Shown in pieces: positions 33,781 through 45,362 of a stretch of DNA of 64,000 nucleotides. The position numbers and the translations under genes are program-made. Under the pieces are notes generated by a model, which saw only the letters and a program-made list of their open reading frames with translations, made no database searches and was not told the DNA's origin. How positions within the stretch are numbered: the stretch's first letter is position 1; every line of letters starts with the position of its first letter. Source of the stretch: Metaphire vulgaris (lineage: Eukaryota; Annelida; Clitellata; Crassiclitellata; Megascolecidae); assembly GCA_018105865.1 (NCBI GenBank), contig CM030865.1, forward strand, positions 5,858,182-5,922,181, read 5' to 3'.

Positions 33781-35082
33781 AGTCCAGCGCTCACGAGCTT
33801 TCCGACAATCAAGTGAGAATGAGGAGCAGGCTGTTGCTTGGCGTGAAAAAGCAGCACAGCAAACAAGAGAATCAAGCACTGCATGTCGTTCGACACTGCC
33901 AAATCAGTACACTTACCTTGACTATCAAGTTTTAGAAATTTCCTGCGAATAGGCGTTAACTCGGTTGAAGGCAAAGGCGGCGAGTTAAGGACATTTAATT
34001 GCGCAAAATGCTATTGCATTTGGGCAAAATCGGGTGGTAAAACAGCCAATATCTCCCGTCATTTTTGACGGGTAATCACCTAGTATTTAATAATTGCAGT
34101 CTATGTTGCTTTGGTGTCGCTTGCTTTTCTCGTGCTCTGTTCAAGAAAATCTGGCGGGTCGTCAACTGGCACAGATTCACAGAAATCGGATTATGCCGTA
34201 AGGCAAGAACGACTCTGTTTTCGAGTCCAGATGCTGACCTTACTCTTTGTATTCTTCTTTTTCTACGTTGGGTGCGAGGTGACGTACGGAAGCCTCATAT
34301 CTAAGTTTGCGATCGAGATGTTTGGGTGGAGCAAGAGATATGCCGCTCTGTTGAACTCCGTATTCTGGGGCTCGTTTGCAGGAGGTCGTCTAGTGGCGAT
34401 CTTTCTGTCTCGATATTTTGAGCCAACTCATTTGCTCATTGCCGATTTAGTGGTTTCCACTGTTTCAATTGCAGGACTGGCTGCTGTAGAAAGTATTCCA
34501 GTATATCTTGGTCAAAGGGTATCAAGTGAGGTCTTATTATGGATTCTGTCATCAACACTTGGCATTGGAATGGCTTCGATCTTTCCTTCTGGCATAACGT
34601 GGGTTGAGAGATATATTAAAGTTGCCGGTAAAGAGGCTGCTATTTTCGTGGTTGGTTCAGCCCTTGGGCAAATGGTTTTGCCAGCCATTACTGGATATAT
34701 ATTCTACCATAAAGGTGCAGTTTGGCTTATGTACATTTTGCTGATATCACTATTGGCAAGTGCAGTTGTGTTTGTAGTTATGTTTAAATTGACCTTTGGC
34801 GTAGGTGAACGCTACTCGAAGGTATCCAATCAGGAAGAGGATGTGGACCTTCTTAAAGTTACTGATGATGACAGTCAAGCTACCTTACCAACCGAGTTTC
34901 CCAATGGTACTGTAGTTAGATCAGAAATGAGTGATTTTGATTAAGGTGCAGATTACTTCCCATAATTGGTGCATGCCTTGAATCTTAGAAAATCTAATGA
35001 TTACATTCTGTTGTAACGACTTCAATTTTTTGCATAACAATTTTAAACTAGCATTAGTTATTTGTCTGTATCAGTATTAAAT

Positions 35083-35756
35083 AATTGCCATTTGTGGAGG
35101 AAATTAGGTATCTTGGAGTGACACTGAAAAGGGCAGGCACTTCGGGTTATCTATTTCGGAAGTTAAATTAAAATTTGTCCGTACGTTTAATTGCTTGTAT
35201 AGTCGCAGCAGAGCTGCCGCTTCTGAATTGATATGCGTTAACCTGGTAAAGAGCTATTGTCTACCTATTGTATTGTATGGCATGGAAGCCACATGTTCAA
35301 ACAAAAGTAATCTTAATGCTCTTGACAGACTGATTCAAGTAGTTGTGTGCAAAATTTTTAAAACATGTGAGGCAGACAATGTTGAGTATATCAGAGTCCT
35401 GACGGGTTTGGATAGTATGCATGCTATTGTAGAAAAGTGACAAACATCCTTTGTTAATAGATATGAGAAGAAGCCACTGTACTTTGCTCAGTGCATTACT
35501 AGAATTTGTCTGAGGGCAGAGGCTGTACTGTGTAAAGTTTGTGCTTATAGTTTATTTGTTTATTGTTAGGTTTATTTTATTATTTTTTTACTATTTAGTT
35601 TTGTTCAGTTGATTTGTGTTTTCCTTGGTTGTGTACTTTGGACTCGGAATGTCAATGTTGCCAGAATCTTTTTGTATTTTTTGAATCTTTCTGTATTTTT
35701 TTATGCTGTGCTTGACACGAATAAAGATGATTATTATTTAATAATCATCTTCATGA
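35083..35756 (+). mobile_element. non-LTR retrotransposon 3' end in the flank of copy 2
   Basis: Copy 1 is uninterrupted here (TCAGTATTAAAT|GCTTCATTGGG at 24290). The frame 35195-35440 (VNLVKSYCLPIVLYGMEATC ... LDRLIQVVVCKIFK) matches the C-terminal region of non-LTR RTs, where a SYCLP-LLYG motif is common. It ends AATAAAGATGATTATTATTT. A related fragment in reverse orientation is at 36620-36665. Confidence 0.8.
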
Positions 35757-36299
35757 TTGTATGCTTCATTGGGAAAATTGTGGAATTGTCTTCTAGGATT
35801 TCTTTGGTTTTTATATATTTATTGCAGACATAGTGAAGTGGTATTAAGTTAGAATTCTAACCATTTATTTTATTTATCTAGAATTAAGATATGTTGATCA
35901 GACCTTACAAAAGAATTTAGACTTGACTTATGTAGCAGATATTGCAATATTGCTATTATTGCACATCCGATGTGTCCAAAGACATTATTATATAAACTGC
36001 TTGTAATTTAAAGAACTATCAATAGCATTCGTTACTAATTTAATAACTGCACACCATGGTGCATTCTTTATCTTTTACTGTATGATTGGAGATTATGACC
36101 ATTGTAATGTTAGGACATTTCCTCACTTGAACAACCCTTTAGGCTCCGTGTAAATTGAAACAACGAATAACAACAGACTGTTGTAGTTGTTCAGTGTTCC
36201 ATGAAAGGATAAGTCATGAGAAGGGATGAGCACAAGGTGACTTCTCCAGTTCGGTCATTGATAGCCAAATGAATGAGTTATTGAGAAGGTAGCCCTTCT

Positions 36300-36727
36300 A
36301 TTGTTGGTAACTGAGCGTTATTTAGTATGATACCAGGTCTTGTTGCAGTGTGAATAATTCTGTTGTGCATAACCTCAGAATTATTCTTTTTTCAGCTGTG
36401 GCTAAAATTAAAGGCAGAGGGTAGTAATGAGCTAATATCAAATCCGAATTCAATTTAAATTGCAAGGTTAAAAACATGACACAATAGGACTAAAAATCAT
36501 TTTGAAAATAGGGTTACCGGTAGTTACAAATATGTACTGTACAAGTATTTTTTTAGAAAATTTAAAATTTTAATCAAAAATTTTGAAGGCAATGATTTCA
36601 GCTGACTGTATAATGGTTGTTACTATACAAGATTCTGGCAACATTGACATTCCGAGTCCAAAATTTCATTGATTGACGATACAGGGACAAGAGTTTGATT
36701 CGAGATTCACCAATCAGACATGGATGA
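36300..36727. other. intergenic, a short LINE-tail fragment only
   Basis: Apart from the antisense TGGACTCGGAATGTCAATGT match (36620-36665) to the LINE tail at 35640, nothing is recognised. Confidence 0.4.
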
Positions 36728-36891
36728 CAGTGCCGAAGCCAGGAGGGTTTGAGGGTTAAAACCCTCTTGGCCGCCGAAAACAAAATATTTTAAATAAGGA
36801 CCTTTTTAGTTTGTCAGGACTTTTGCAAAGTTGGTCACGGTCAAAACCAAAAACCAAAATCTCCTTTCCGAAAATCCTGGCTATGCCACTG
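36728..36891. mobile_element. hAT-type MITE, 164 bp
   Basis: Ends CAGTGCCGAAGCCAGGA and TCCTGGCTATGCCACTG; ATGGATGA on both sides (36720-36727, 36892-36899). Confidence 0.9.
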
Positions 36892-37266
36892 ATGGATGAT
36901 ATGCAACTGACCCAAGTGAGAAAAATTCAATGAGTCATGAATGTTTGCTGTGAATATTCACTTGACATTCTATTATTTTATAAATAGATTAAATTTGATG
37001 AATTCTGCTCAACTTTCAGAGATACATGAATTGTTAGCTTCCTCAATTTATGTGAATTGTGTGAATGATTTACAAGAAATAATAAGCATTCTGAAACCTG
37101 CCTAATTTATTTACCACAACGAGGGTACAATATTGCTCTATCTTTCAAAGGACTTATCTACTATAAGTTTCCAAATGTTATATGCCTTTTCAATTCTCTT
37201 ATGTTCTAAACGGACCATATTTCCACAGATCGATTTTATTCATCTTGAAACAAGTTATGGCTCCGG

Positions 37267-40200
37267 TTACTTAAGAGCAGCTGCACCAGAGATGATTTCA
37301 ACCAACTCGTTTGTGATGACGGCTTGACGTTGTCGGTTGTATTTCAAGGTCAGCTTGTCAATCATTTCTCCTGCAGAGCAGTACACATTTCAGTATTTAG
37401 AAAGCTCAAAGCTTAACAACAAAAATGTGGTGATGAAGAAATAAAAAACTAATATCAATTTTGTTTAGAACAGTGTGATGGATTATGCCAATACAAGAAA
37501 TTCTATGCTTAATAGGGGTGTGTGAGGCGCTGGAATACATTGGCATGATTTGTGTCAATTTAAATGAGTTTCTAGTTCTAATCTAACCTCAGTTGACCAG
37601 TTTCTTACCCTTTTATAATTAGTAAGGAGGAAATTTTCTAGTGTAAAATGGACATGCCTTTGGATAAAGACCCATAAATAATTTCACTAAACATGATAAG
37701 CCATCTGTTCTGTGCAATGATTGGATGAATAGATAATGAATCTCACATATCTGATTCCCATTCAACACTTTTAAATAGAAATATATTGGGTCAAAAAATG
37801 TTTCTATGCAATATAATTAACAAAATTCAAACCACAGATTCAAGTTCAAAGTCAGTTATGTTAAATGAGCAAAAGTTGTCTATCATTATGTATGCTTTAA
37901 CCAATTCTAGTCAAAATCACTCATTGCTTAGATTAAATCTAGTTTCATTATATAAAATCAAATGTTTTGTAAATTGACTTGAGTTTTGACAAATTCCAAT
38001 TTAAGTCAAATCCAATTCAAGTTACTATTTCACTACACAGGTTAAACGCCTTAAATAGACCAATCTGACAGTGTAAGCCACCATACCTGCATTCTTTGTT
38101 GCACTGTCCATGGCAGTCATCCGCTGACTCTGTTCACTGGTGGCCGACTCCTTCATTGTGAAATAGATGAGGCTAACGAGAGAGAATTCTCGATAGCTTC
38201 TCAAGACATCTTCGTCCACACTGTCGTAGAGGTTCAACTTCTTTGCTGAATTCACACTCTCAGCATTAAACAGAGGCAATATTGTAGTCTTGTAGGCCAC
38301 AACAGACCTAAAACAGAAAGTTACAACCTGATTACATAAAAGTCTGTAAAGTCTGTCCAAAATTTGGACATTCATGGTTTATATAATTATAATTTGAATT
38401 TTACTCCTTGTCTAGTTACGTTTTACTTTCTTGATTTGTAATCAACAGGATGTTGAGAAATAAACTTATTTGATTGATTGATTGATTGATTGAAGTAAGA
38501 ATCTAGCTTATATATAAACTTTACAAAAATTCTAGAGTAATTTAGGTAAAAGCCAAATCAAATGAACTTGGATGCAATCAATTCTATTACAACTGAATTT
38601 CAGGCGAATATCAATAAATTTTAAAAAAACAAACCTGAAAATATTGAAGTACAGTTGACCAACATCATAATCATATCCACTCTTCAGGATCTCAATTGCA
38701 ACCTTTGCAGCATCGTCAAAGAGCGGAGGACGCTTTCCAATGTCCGCGAAATGCATCAACATGTCGTTCTTAAAGAGCCTGAAATTTCCCAGAATTGCAA
38801 AATCTGCATTGTAAATTTTGCTCACAAGAATTGGGGACAAAAATCAAAATTAAGACAAATTTATTTAGATGCTGTGACACTCTTTAATCTGTTCAGTGAA
38901 TTACTGAAAAAGTGATGATTAATGGCCACATTTAACTTTAAAGCTGATCATATGACCCTTAATGCTAAAGGTTTAAAGTCCTGATAAATGTCTAATATTC
39001 TCTTATAGCTTCTAGTTTAGATGATCATTTAAGTAAATTCCCTGCTCTTCTGTATACCAAACTTCTCACTGCTTTCTTGTTTAACCCTTTTTCCATTCAT
39101 TTATTTGTAACATAATGTAAAATGGACACGTATTTTCGGGACAAACGGGTAAAGGGTTAAAGAAGGTTTTTCATTGGAAGGCTTTCATTGATCTCATTAC
39201 AATCAACATCACAAAAGACCGTTTCATCGCTAACCGTCCCAGCATTCCTCTGGCCTTGTCACCAACGGCAACGATCTTAAAACTGGTTCCAGGAGGCTTC
39301 TGCGGCACCGCAGCCTTGATGGCACGCACGATGTTGGAATGGGCAGAACCACAGAGACCTCTGTCTGACGTCATAGCAACAATCAGATGATTCGGCTTCT
39401 TCTCGTCCTGTTCTACTTCTGCTTTCTGATAGAAGGCTAGAAATTATAGAACATCAGAATGATCATAACAGGATCAACAGGTTATAACAGCTTCCTTGGT
39501 ATTCATTTTGGAATGTTACTCTATGTCAAAAAGTGCTTTAAAGTAAAGTTGTGTGTGTTTGAGTAGTGCTATATAACACAAGTGTCCACATCCTTGATCT
39601 TGGATTTTGCATTTCATTATTATGAACACTAGGACACAGAAGTCCAGTGCTTAGCAAACTGGACGGCCAGTCACGTGATCCAGAGTTCTAAACGTGACCA
39701 TCATAGAAACTCTAGATACTTCTGCCCCAGAGGTACACCAAGCCAAACCAACTGTGAATGAGTACATCTCGTTCTTACTTGATGCAACGATGAATTGCTA
39801 ACCCTAAGCTGTCCTAAGGCAGTTGAGCCAATAGAGCAATCTTTATCTTTGCTAAAATGCCATTAAGATGCTAAATAATTACATTACTTACTTATTCATT
39901 AATGCCAAATAGTGTCAAACAGTAAATACTGCTATTCCAAACCACAGAATTTGTGATCATCAGCTCCCTTGCAATCTTCAATTCTTGGTAAGTGCTGCCA
40001 ATGTTGTCTAATATTATACATTTAAAACATTAATATCAATAATCACACCTGTGCAATATCACATTGGCCACACAATTTCTAATCTCTTAGTTAATCCCTG
40101 TGCTTTGGAGCAACCAACCTAAATATTTCCTAGCTTTTGTTAACATTAATTCTTCATATGAGATGACAAAATTTAATAGCCATTGACGTTGCTAGTATTA

Positions 40201-42498
40201 GTAAGGCTCTGAAGTCGTACCCTGTGCTCCAGCTCCGTATGGTCTCACTGGACGAAGGTCCCGCTCTGCTTTGGCGAATTTAGCAGCAGAAACCATCTTC
40301 ATTGATTTTGTAATCTTCTGGATGTTTGTCACAGCCTTCAGACGCATCGATACTAGAAACAAAAGGTAATGGCCAATTCACATTGGCTAAGCTTCTATCT
40401 AGCAGCTTGATGGTTAGAATGTGCAAAATACCATAATGAAACTGCTAGGAGTCGATATTATAAGCAATCTTACCACCTACACATAAAACAGAGGCAATGT
40501 GACTGCCAGCTTAGATTAGAACCTGCTCTCTAAGTAGGCTAAAGAACCAGCTGGAAAGAACCATTCTGATTAGAGGCACATAAGATGAAGCTGTCAGCTA
40601 CCCTGGCAGGATAACAGCACTAGCACCTACAGTGTAGCTTTGACTCTGCATCTTTGTCTATCAGGTAAGCTAGCTGCTAGTTCTATCCAGCATGAATGCA
40701 CTCTAAAAATGCAAGCACTAAATCACAATGACTTCAAAAAAACACAGCTGGCATTTCTCACAAAAACAAAATTCAAAGTTCACAGAATTCAAAATATGTA
40801 ATACATTCCACTTGGAATAATATGGCTATTACAGTTTGTGTCTATTTACACGAGTATTTCTCAGTGCAACAACTTATTGATACCCCAGAGAAACACTACA
40901 CGTTGCTTTAATCTGCAACTCTATTTAAACTCATCAGATTCCAGAACAGAATAAAATAAATGCATATAGAATTCTCTTTAAAATGTACCCACTGGCTTTT
41001 AGTGTCGCCATATTGCGTGACTGTGTGCTGCAAAAGAAAAAGCTTTACCATATATTATATGCAAAAAACCAAGCATGAAGCAGGAACAAGTGTAAATATT
41101 GAAAAAAGCATATGAAATTCTAATAATACTCTGATGTTTATCCAAAAGCTCAAGTTATAACAGATGTCCTAAAACTTTATAGATATACTTGCTAGTAAAC
41201 AAGGTATACCTCCATGCAGGGCTTTTTTGTGCCGGAACGAGGCATTACGGCGCTGCGGAAAATATGAACGGCATTCCGGAAAATCTGAAGACTGGTACTT
41301 TTTTGCAACATTAAATTCATTAATAGAAAATTTATAACCGATATAGTTCTAAATTTTCTATATATGAATTTATTGTTTTATTGATTATAATCATTATAGT
41401 AACTGTTTGGCTGCTATGTCATGTTGACAATTGACTTCTGACTTTTGCGTTCCGGAAAATATTTTTATACAAAAAAGCCCTATCTGCATGAGAACAGGAG
41501 GCTTAATTGTAGTGCCACCTGTATTACTAGTTAAAAAAATTAATGTTCCTATGCATACATTTCAATGTCAAAGTAAATGGAGCCTGAGAAGCAACTTCTG
41601 ACAAATTCATACACATTCACTCAGTGCTTCGACCGCTAGTCACTGCATCGGTCAATTCTAATGACAGTGGATCACTCCTAGTTACCATGAACTTGTCTGT
41701 CAACTGTACTTGATTGTACTGTTCCAGTCACAGCAGCAAACGTCTGGAATAGACCGTCATCATTTAGCTGCTGTTACCATTATAGAAGCACAGTTACAAC
41801 CAGTGGCTAGAACACTATTAATGTTGCTGGCTTTGTTTTACTTTGTTCCTCGTTCAGTCCATCTTGGATTAGTCACTGGATAAATCTTGCCTTTTATATA
41901 ATCATAACAATAACAATAGCAATACAACCACTGTCTAGTGTATCTAATGTGCCAGCCAATAGTTGGTTTGACCAATCATTTTTGAGACAGACCACAAAAA
42001 TTCATTAGCACTGTGAGACAACCAGTTGCAGCTATTTTAACCGGCTGCGGGAATAAATAAATTAAGCAGTTGGTAACGATTGCGATATCCAATCTAATCT
42101 TAAACTTCTATAGCGCCACTTAATGCACAGGAGCACCAGCCGATAGCACACCAAATCAAAATCGTCCTCCTTGGATGTTTCGCCACCCGTTTTGCCGATT
42201 CGCCCCTGAACGTTTCGTGCAACGTCCAGGGACGAATCATCCGTGGTGAATTCTAAACCTTACAGAAGTGAAACGTCCCGAGGGCGATTAGTCCCGTTGG
42301 CGATGGTGACCTTGGTGTCTCGGCTATTTTCACGAGACACTGGCAAAAGAAGCACAAGTTGTTAACGCTCGTGAAAGACGAAGCGAGTGAAAGGACGTTG
42401 ACTGTTATTACTGCGCTAACCATCGCCATCGTAGCTTACCATGTTGGCGTCGATGCCACAATCAACACCGAACGCCTCAACAAGGACGACGACGCCAT
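37267..42498 (-). CDS. ATP5F1C: ATP synthase F1 subunit gamma, mitochondrial
   Basis: Seven exons in transcription order: 42498-42440, 41027-40993, 40352-40221, 39436-39235, 38778-38635, 38307-38087, 37370-37267. All are phase-consistent and give 298 residues. Exon 1 encodes a mitochondrial transit peptide ([19 protein letters not shown]). Exon 2 gives the conserved cleavage-region [10 protein letters not shown]. Exon 3 carries [20 protein letters not shown], the N-terminal coiled-coil helix of the rotor shaft. Exon 4 has [20 protein letters not shown], exon 5 [16 protein letters not shown], exon 6 [14 protein letters not shown] and [17 protein letters not shown], and exon 7 the C-terminal helix ending [20 protein letters not shown]. 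The length is typical. It acts in the mitochondrial matrix-side F1 head, coupling rotor rotation to ATP synthesis. Intron 1 is 1.4 kb. Confidence 0.97.
38466..38493. repeat. (TTGA)n microsatellite
   Basis: About six GATT units in an intron of ATP5F1C. Confidence 0.85.
39085..39156. mobile_element. piggyBac-type micro-MITE, 72 bp
   Basis: CCCTTTTCC ... GGTAAAGGG between TTAA (39081-39084) and TTAA (39157-39160). Shares the core ATAATGTAAAATGGA-like sequence with 63549-63619. It lies in an ATP5F1C intron. Confidence 0.75.
41217..41482. mobile_element. MITE with AGGGCTTTTTTGT ends in ATP5F1C intron 1
   Basis: CAGGGCTTTTTTGTGCCGGA ... TACAAAAAAGCCCTA; flanks CCTCCATG and TCTGCATG (6/8). A truncated relative lies at 46744-46835 (GGGCTTTTTTTGTGCCGGAA). 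Confidence 0.75.
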
Positions 42499-43054
42499 CT
42501 TCGACAGGTTAACACCATAGACTCTAATATGTATTATAATGAATCTATGGTTAACACTCGGTTCTGTTCTGTCACTCGACGCGCATGCGCACCGAAGCGC
42601 TTTTTCAACCAACCAATCAACCAACCATGCGTCCAGCATAAGCCTGTAATCCCTGTATGTTGAACTTGAAGCCAGCTGTGGACGCCATATTTGTTAACGC
42701 GCATCTCAAGACAGAGCAGCAAAATGGCGCCACCAATCAAAATCTGCATAAAAGCAGATGAATATTCATGAGGGTTTAGGGTTTGGTCGGCGCCATTTTC
42801 TGCTAACTCTCACCCGGAAACGCTAACTCTAACTTGTGCAACATTGCATTAAAGTTGAAAACATTGGCGGATAGAAATCCGCCCACACGCCCATAGCTGG
42901 CTTCAGCGGTTCAGGCCTGCTTAGGCTCATAGGCTTCATGTTTTTGCAGACAAAAATAAATAGGCTATTTATAGATGTCAATGCAAACAACCAACCAACC
43001 AAACATAATAATTATAAATAATTATATTAAATATTATAATTATAAATAAGTAAA
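42499..43054 (-). promoter_or_regulatory. upstream region of ATP5F1C
   Basis: The 300 bp before the minus-strand start codon are less AT-rich than the surroundings and contain several CCAAT/ATTGG matches (for example near 42612-42625 and 42732) and two GGCGCCATTTT blocks (42725-42735 and 42789-42800) in inverted orientation. No TATA element is evident. Promoter function is inferred from position. Confidence 0.4.
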
Positions 43055-45362
43055 ATCTCGTGGATTTATATAGCGCCTTAGGGCAGGCACAACTCTGTGT
43101 GACCATAGGCTCTGGAATTCGTTACCAATAATCATGAATGTAGTCAAGACCAGCAACTGCAAAGACCAAGATCCCAATTGAGTTCCCAACCATCGAGACC
43201 AAGACCATAGATGGCAAGACCAAGGCCATGACCACTACCATCAAGACCAATACCATCGAATAGCATCATGCAAAAAAATTTCCTGACTCAATTACTGTAC
43301 ATATAAGCAGCTGAATTTGGTGTAAACTTTACTGAAATGGTATCATCGTTGTTTCACATGTCATCAGAGAAATGTTCAATTGGCAATTGGTCAACACAAT
43401 CATTTAAAACCTTCAATTGATAACCGAGTAATGTGAGCATTGCACTTTGCAAGCACCAAATCGCAGGATTGAAGCCCAAGAGTCACTCCCCTTTCTTCCT
43501 TTTGAGCCCGCAACGCCATTTGGGTTTGAATTCATTGGGGGGGGCTAGCTTCAGGCTTGAGGGGGCTTGAGCCCATGCCTAGTTACGTCCCTGCTACATA
43601 CAACTGGCTGGGCCCAGGACCACAGGGAAGGACAAAAAAAGATTCGAGGACGAGAAAAATCCCTGGAGATAAAGTAATTTGTAGGAATGAAGTTGACATG
43701 AGCACGATAGAAATTAGGTTGATTACATTAATTTCAGTTTTTTATTATAAAAGTTTTATACTAAGACAGAACCTGTCCAAGTTCCTGATCAAATACACGA
43801 GACAAAATACTGTTGAATCTGCATTTTAGAACATATTTGACTTCCATGGCATATGAACTGCTAGAAACCAATTAATATAAAACCAATACAGTATACTGCT
43901 TCTTTAAAAAGACCACAAAGTACAATCTCTCCACAGTATGAATATTCAATATAATCTAAAAAACTGGTGAGCTGATGTAATGAAAAAATCAGTTAAGTAC
44001 AGCATTACATATCTTGTTATTATAATATAAAACAATATGCAGGAAATGTTCCTTGTTCAAAATAATTCATCATGAAAAGTAAAAAAAGACAACCACTGAC
44101 AATAGAGACATTTGTACAAAAATGAATGTGAATTTCATATGACACTTGCCCTTGCAGAATCCAATCGAAAGAAAGGCAATGCTGCTGTTTTTACATAGAG
44201 TTAAGAGTGAAACGTACTCATTGACTGTAGCTATACCAGACAAATTCTGCAAGACTCAAGGAGGACAGGGTCCCTGGTCAATGCACACCTAATCAGGGTG
44301 CCAGTTTGCATGACAATAAAACTATTGGCAAGAGTTGCCGTTCAGTTCAAGAGCTCAGAACAAGAAGAACAATGCTAACCCCAATGCTAATGCAGAAACA
44401 AATTTAAATATTCCAGCAACAGAAAGCCTTCTGAGGCTATTAAATGGGAAAGAGAATTATACCAACAAGTTTAATTTTAGAACAAACAATAAATTCAAAC
44501 CAAATAAAATACAGACACAATGCAGAAAATGCTAATTAAAATTATAAGTAAATCTAAAAATCCTTTCAACGCACTGTTGAAAAGTTAGCATTTTAAAACA
44601 AATAAAACAGAAAAACCGGATGTCAATTTATTATTTACAGTGACAATTACGGTGGTCTTAATATCAGGTTATATCCTACTAAATCACATAAAAAACCCCG
44701 AGTTTTTGCTGTTATCATTATGGTTTGAATTCCCAGTTTGATATACCACTATACAAGAATAAACTCTATGCCAAAATACATTTCATAGTATCTAGTCTAA
44801 TTAATTCTTTAGAGCAATAAAAAAGGGACATTTAAAATCACAATATTCTGTTAAAACTGTAAAAGATCAAAGACTTTATCAACAAGACATGCAAAGATAT
44901 CTGAATCAGCCAAACACAATGCCAGCTGCATATTATTCAACTTCCAAAGCAACTGCATCACATGAAGTCTCAAGTGCATAAACATTCTCAAATGTCCATG
45001 TTCTTGGAACTTACTTACTTACTTCAAAACGCTATACCAGGGAAAATGGATGGTTACAAAAATATACATATTAATGAGAAATATGGCAAAATATTATTAA
45101 ATCCATATTACATAACGATATGATCAATTTTTAACCAAAAAATTAATAAAAAACCAGTAGTTACCATCCAGACAGTTTGATTGGAACCTGCAGAACTCAA
45201 TTACTTAGGTTTACAAAATAAATTTTAAATGATTGAGACATTGTAATCTGATGTTTACAATTTACAATGATGTGAATACGGGTTGTTTCTAAAGCGAATC
45301 GCATAAAATATTTTGGCTGTATTTTGGAACTTCTCAGTTACAACAGGCTGGAATGGATGGTG
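43055..45362. other. intergenic between ATP5F1C and POC1
   Basis: 43055-43100 carries a TTATATAGCGCCTTAGGGCA fragment of the repeat seen at 63850. 43135-43265 is a run of degenerate AAGACCA-type units. The rest is AT-rich with no supported feature. Confidence 0.45.

Larger units (their letters stand above)
32441..34083 (+). mobile_element. non-autonomous Helitron (1,643 bp) in exon 3 of transporter copy 2
   Basis: Inserted exactly between host A (32440) and T (34084) with no target duplication, proven by the intact sequence AAATATGCA|TATTTAAT of copy 1. The 5' end begins TCTTATTATATAATTC. The 3' end is CTAG (34080-34083), preceded 7 nt upstream by a perfect 7-bp-stem, 4-nt-loop hairpin (CCCGTCA-TTTT-TGACGGG, 34055-34072). 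These are the defining Helitron features. The interior holds a C/T-rich array (32583-33150) and a direct repeat pair (33290-33402 and 33668-33780). The frame 33767-33952 is Arg/Glu/Ala-rich and may be a relic of the Rep/helicase N-terminal region (weak). No helicase is visible. Confidence 0.95.
27384..34944 (+). pseudogene. MFSD4B-like transporter, copy 2, exon 3 split by a Helitron
   Basis: Exon 1 27384-27512 (one Asp codon fewer than copy 1), exon 2 29311-29596, exon 3 32220-32440 plus 34084-34944. Between 32440 and 34084 a Helitron interrupts the codon series at KYA|YLII. Read straight through, the frame runs 32 codons into the Helitron to a stop at 32536. All host parts remain open, including 277 codons after the insertion, so the damage is recent or the insert is spliced out. 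Other differences from copy 1: two Cys codons lost (VLCSRKSGG), Q for E in GSALGQMV, and a slightly different C-terminus (EMSDFD). Introns 1 and 2 are bloated by further insertions. Confidence 0.88.
27260..36297 (+). repeat. tandem segmental duplication, unit 2 (transporter copy 2)
   Basis: Homologous to 22021-26358 but enlarged to 9 kb by four transposon insertions and lacking the equivalent of 24672-26195. Coding parts are nearly identical to unit 1, with only scattered substitutions and small indels. Confidence 0.85.
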
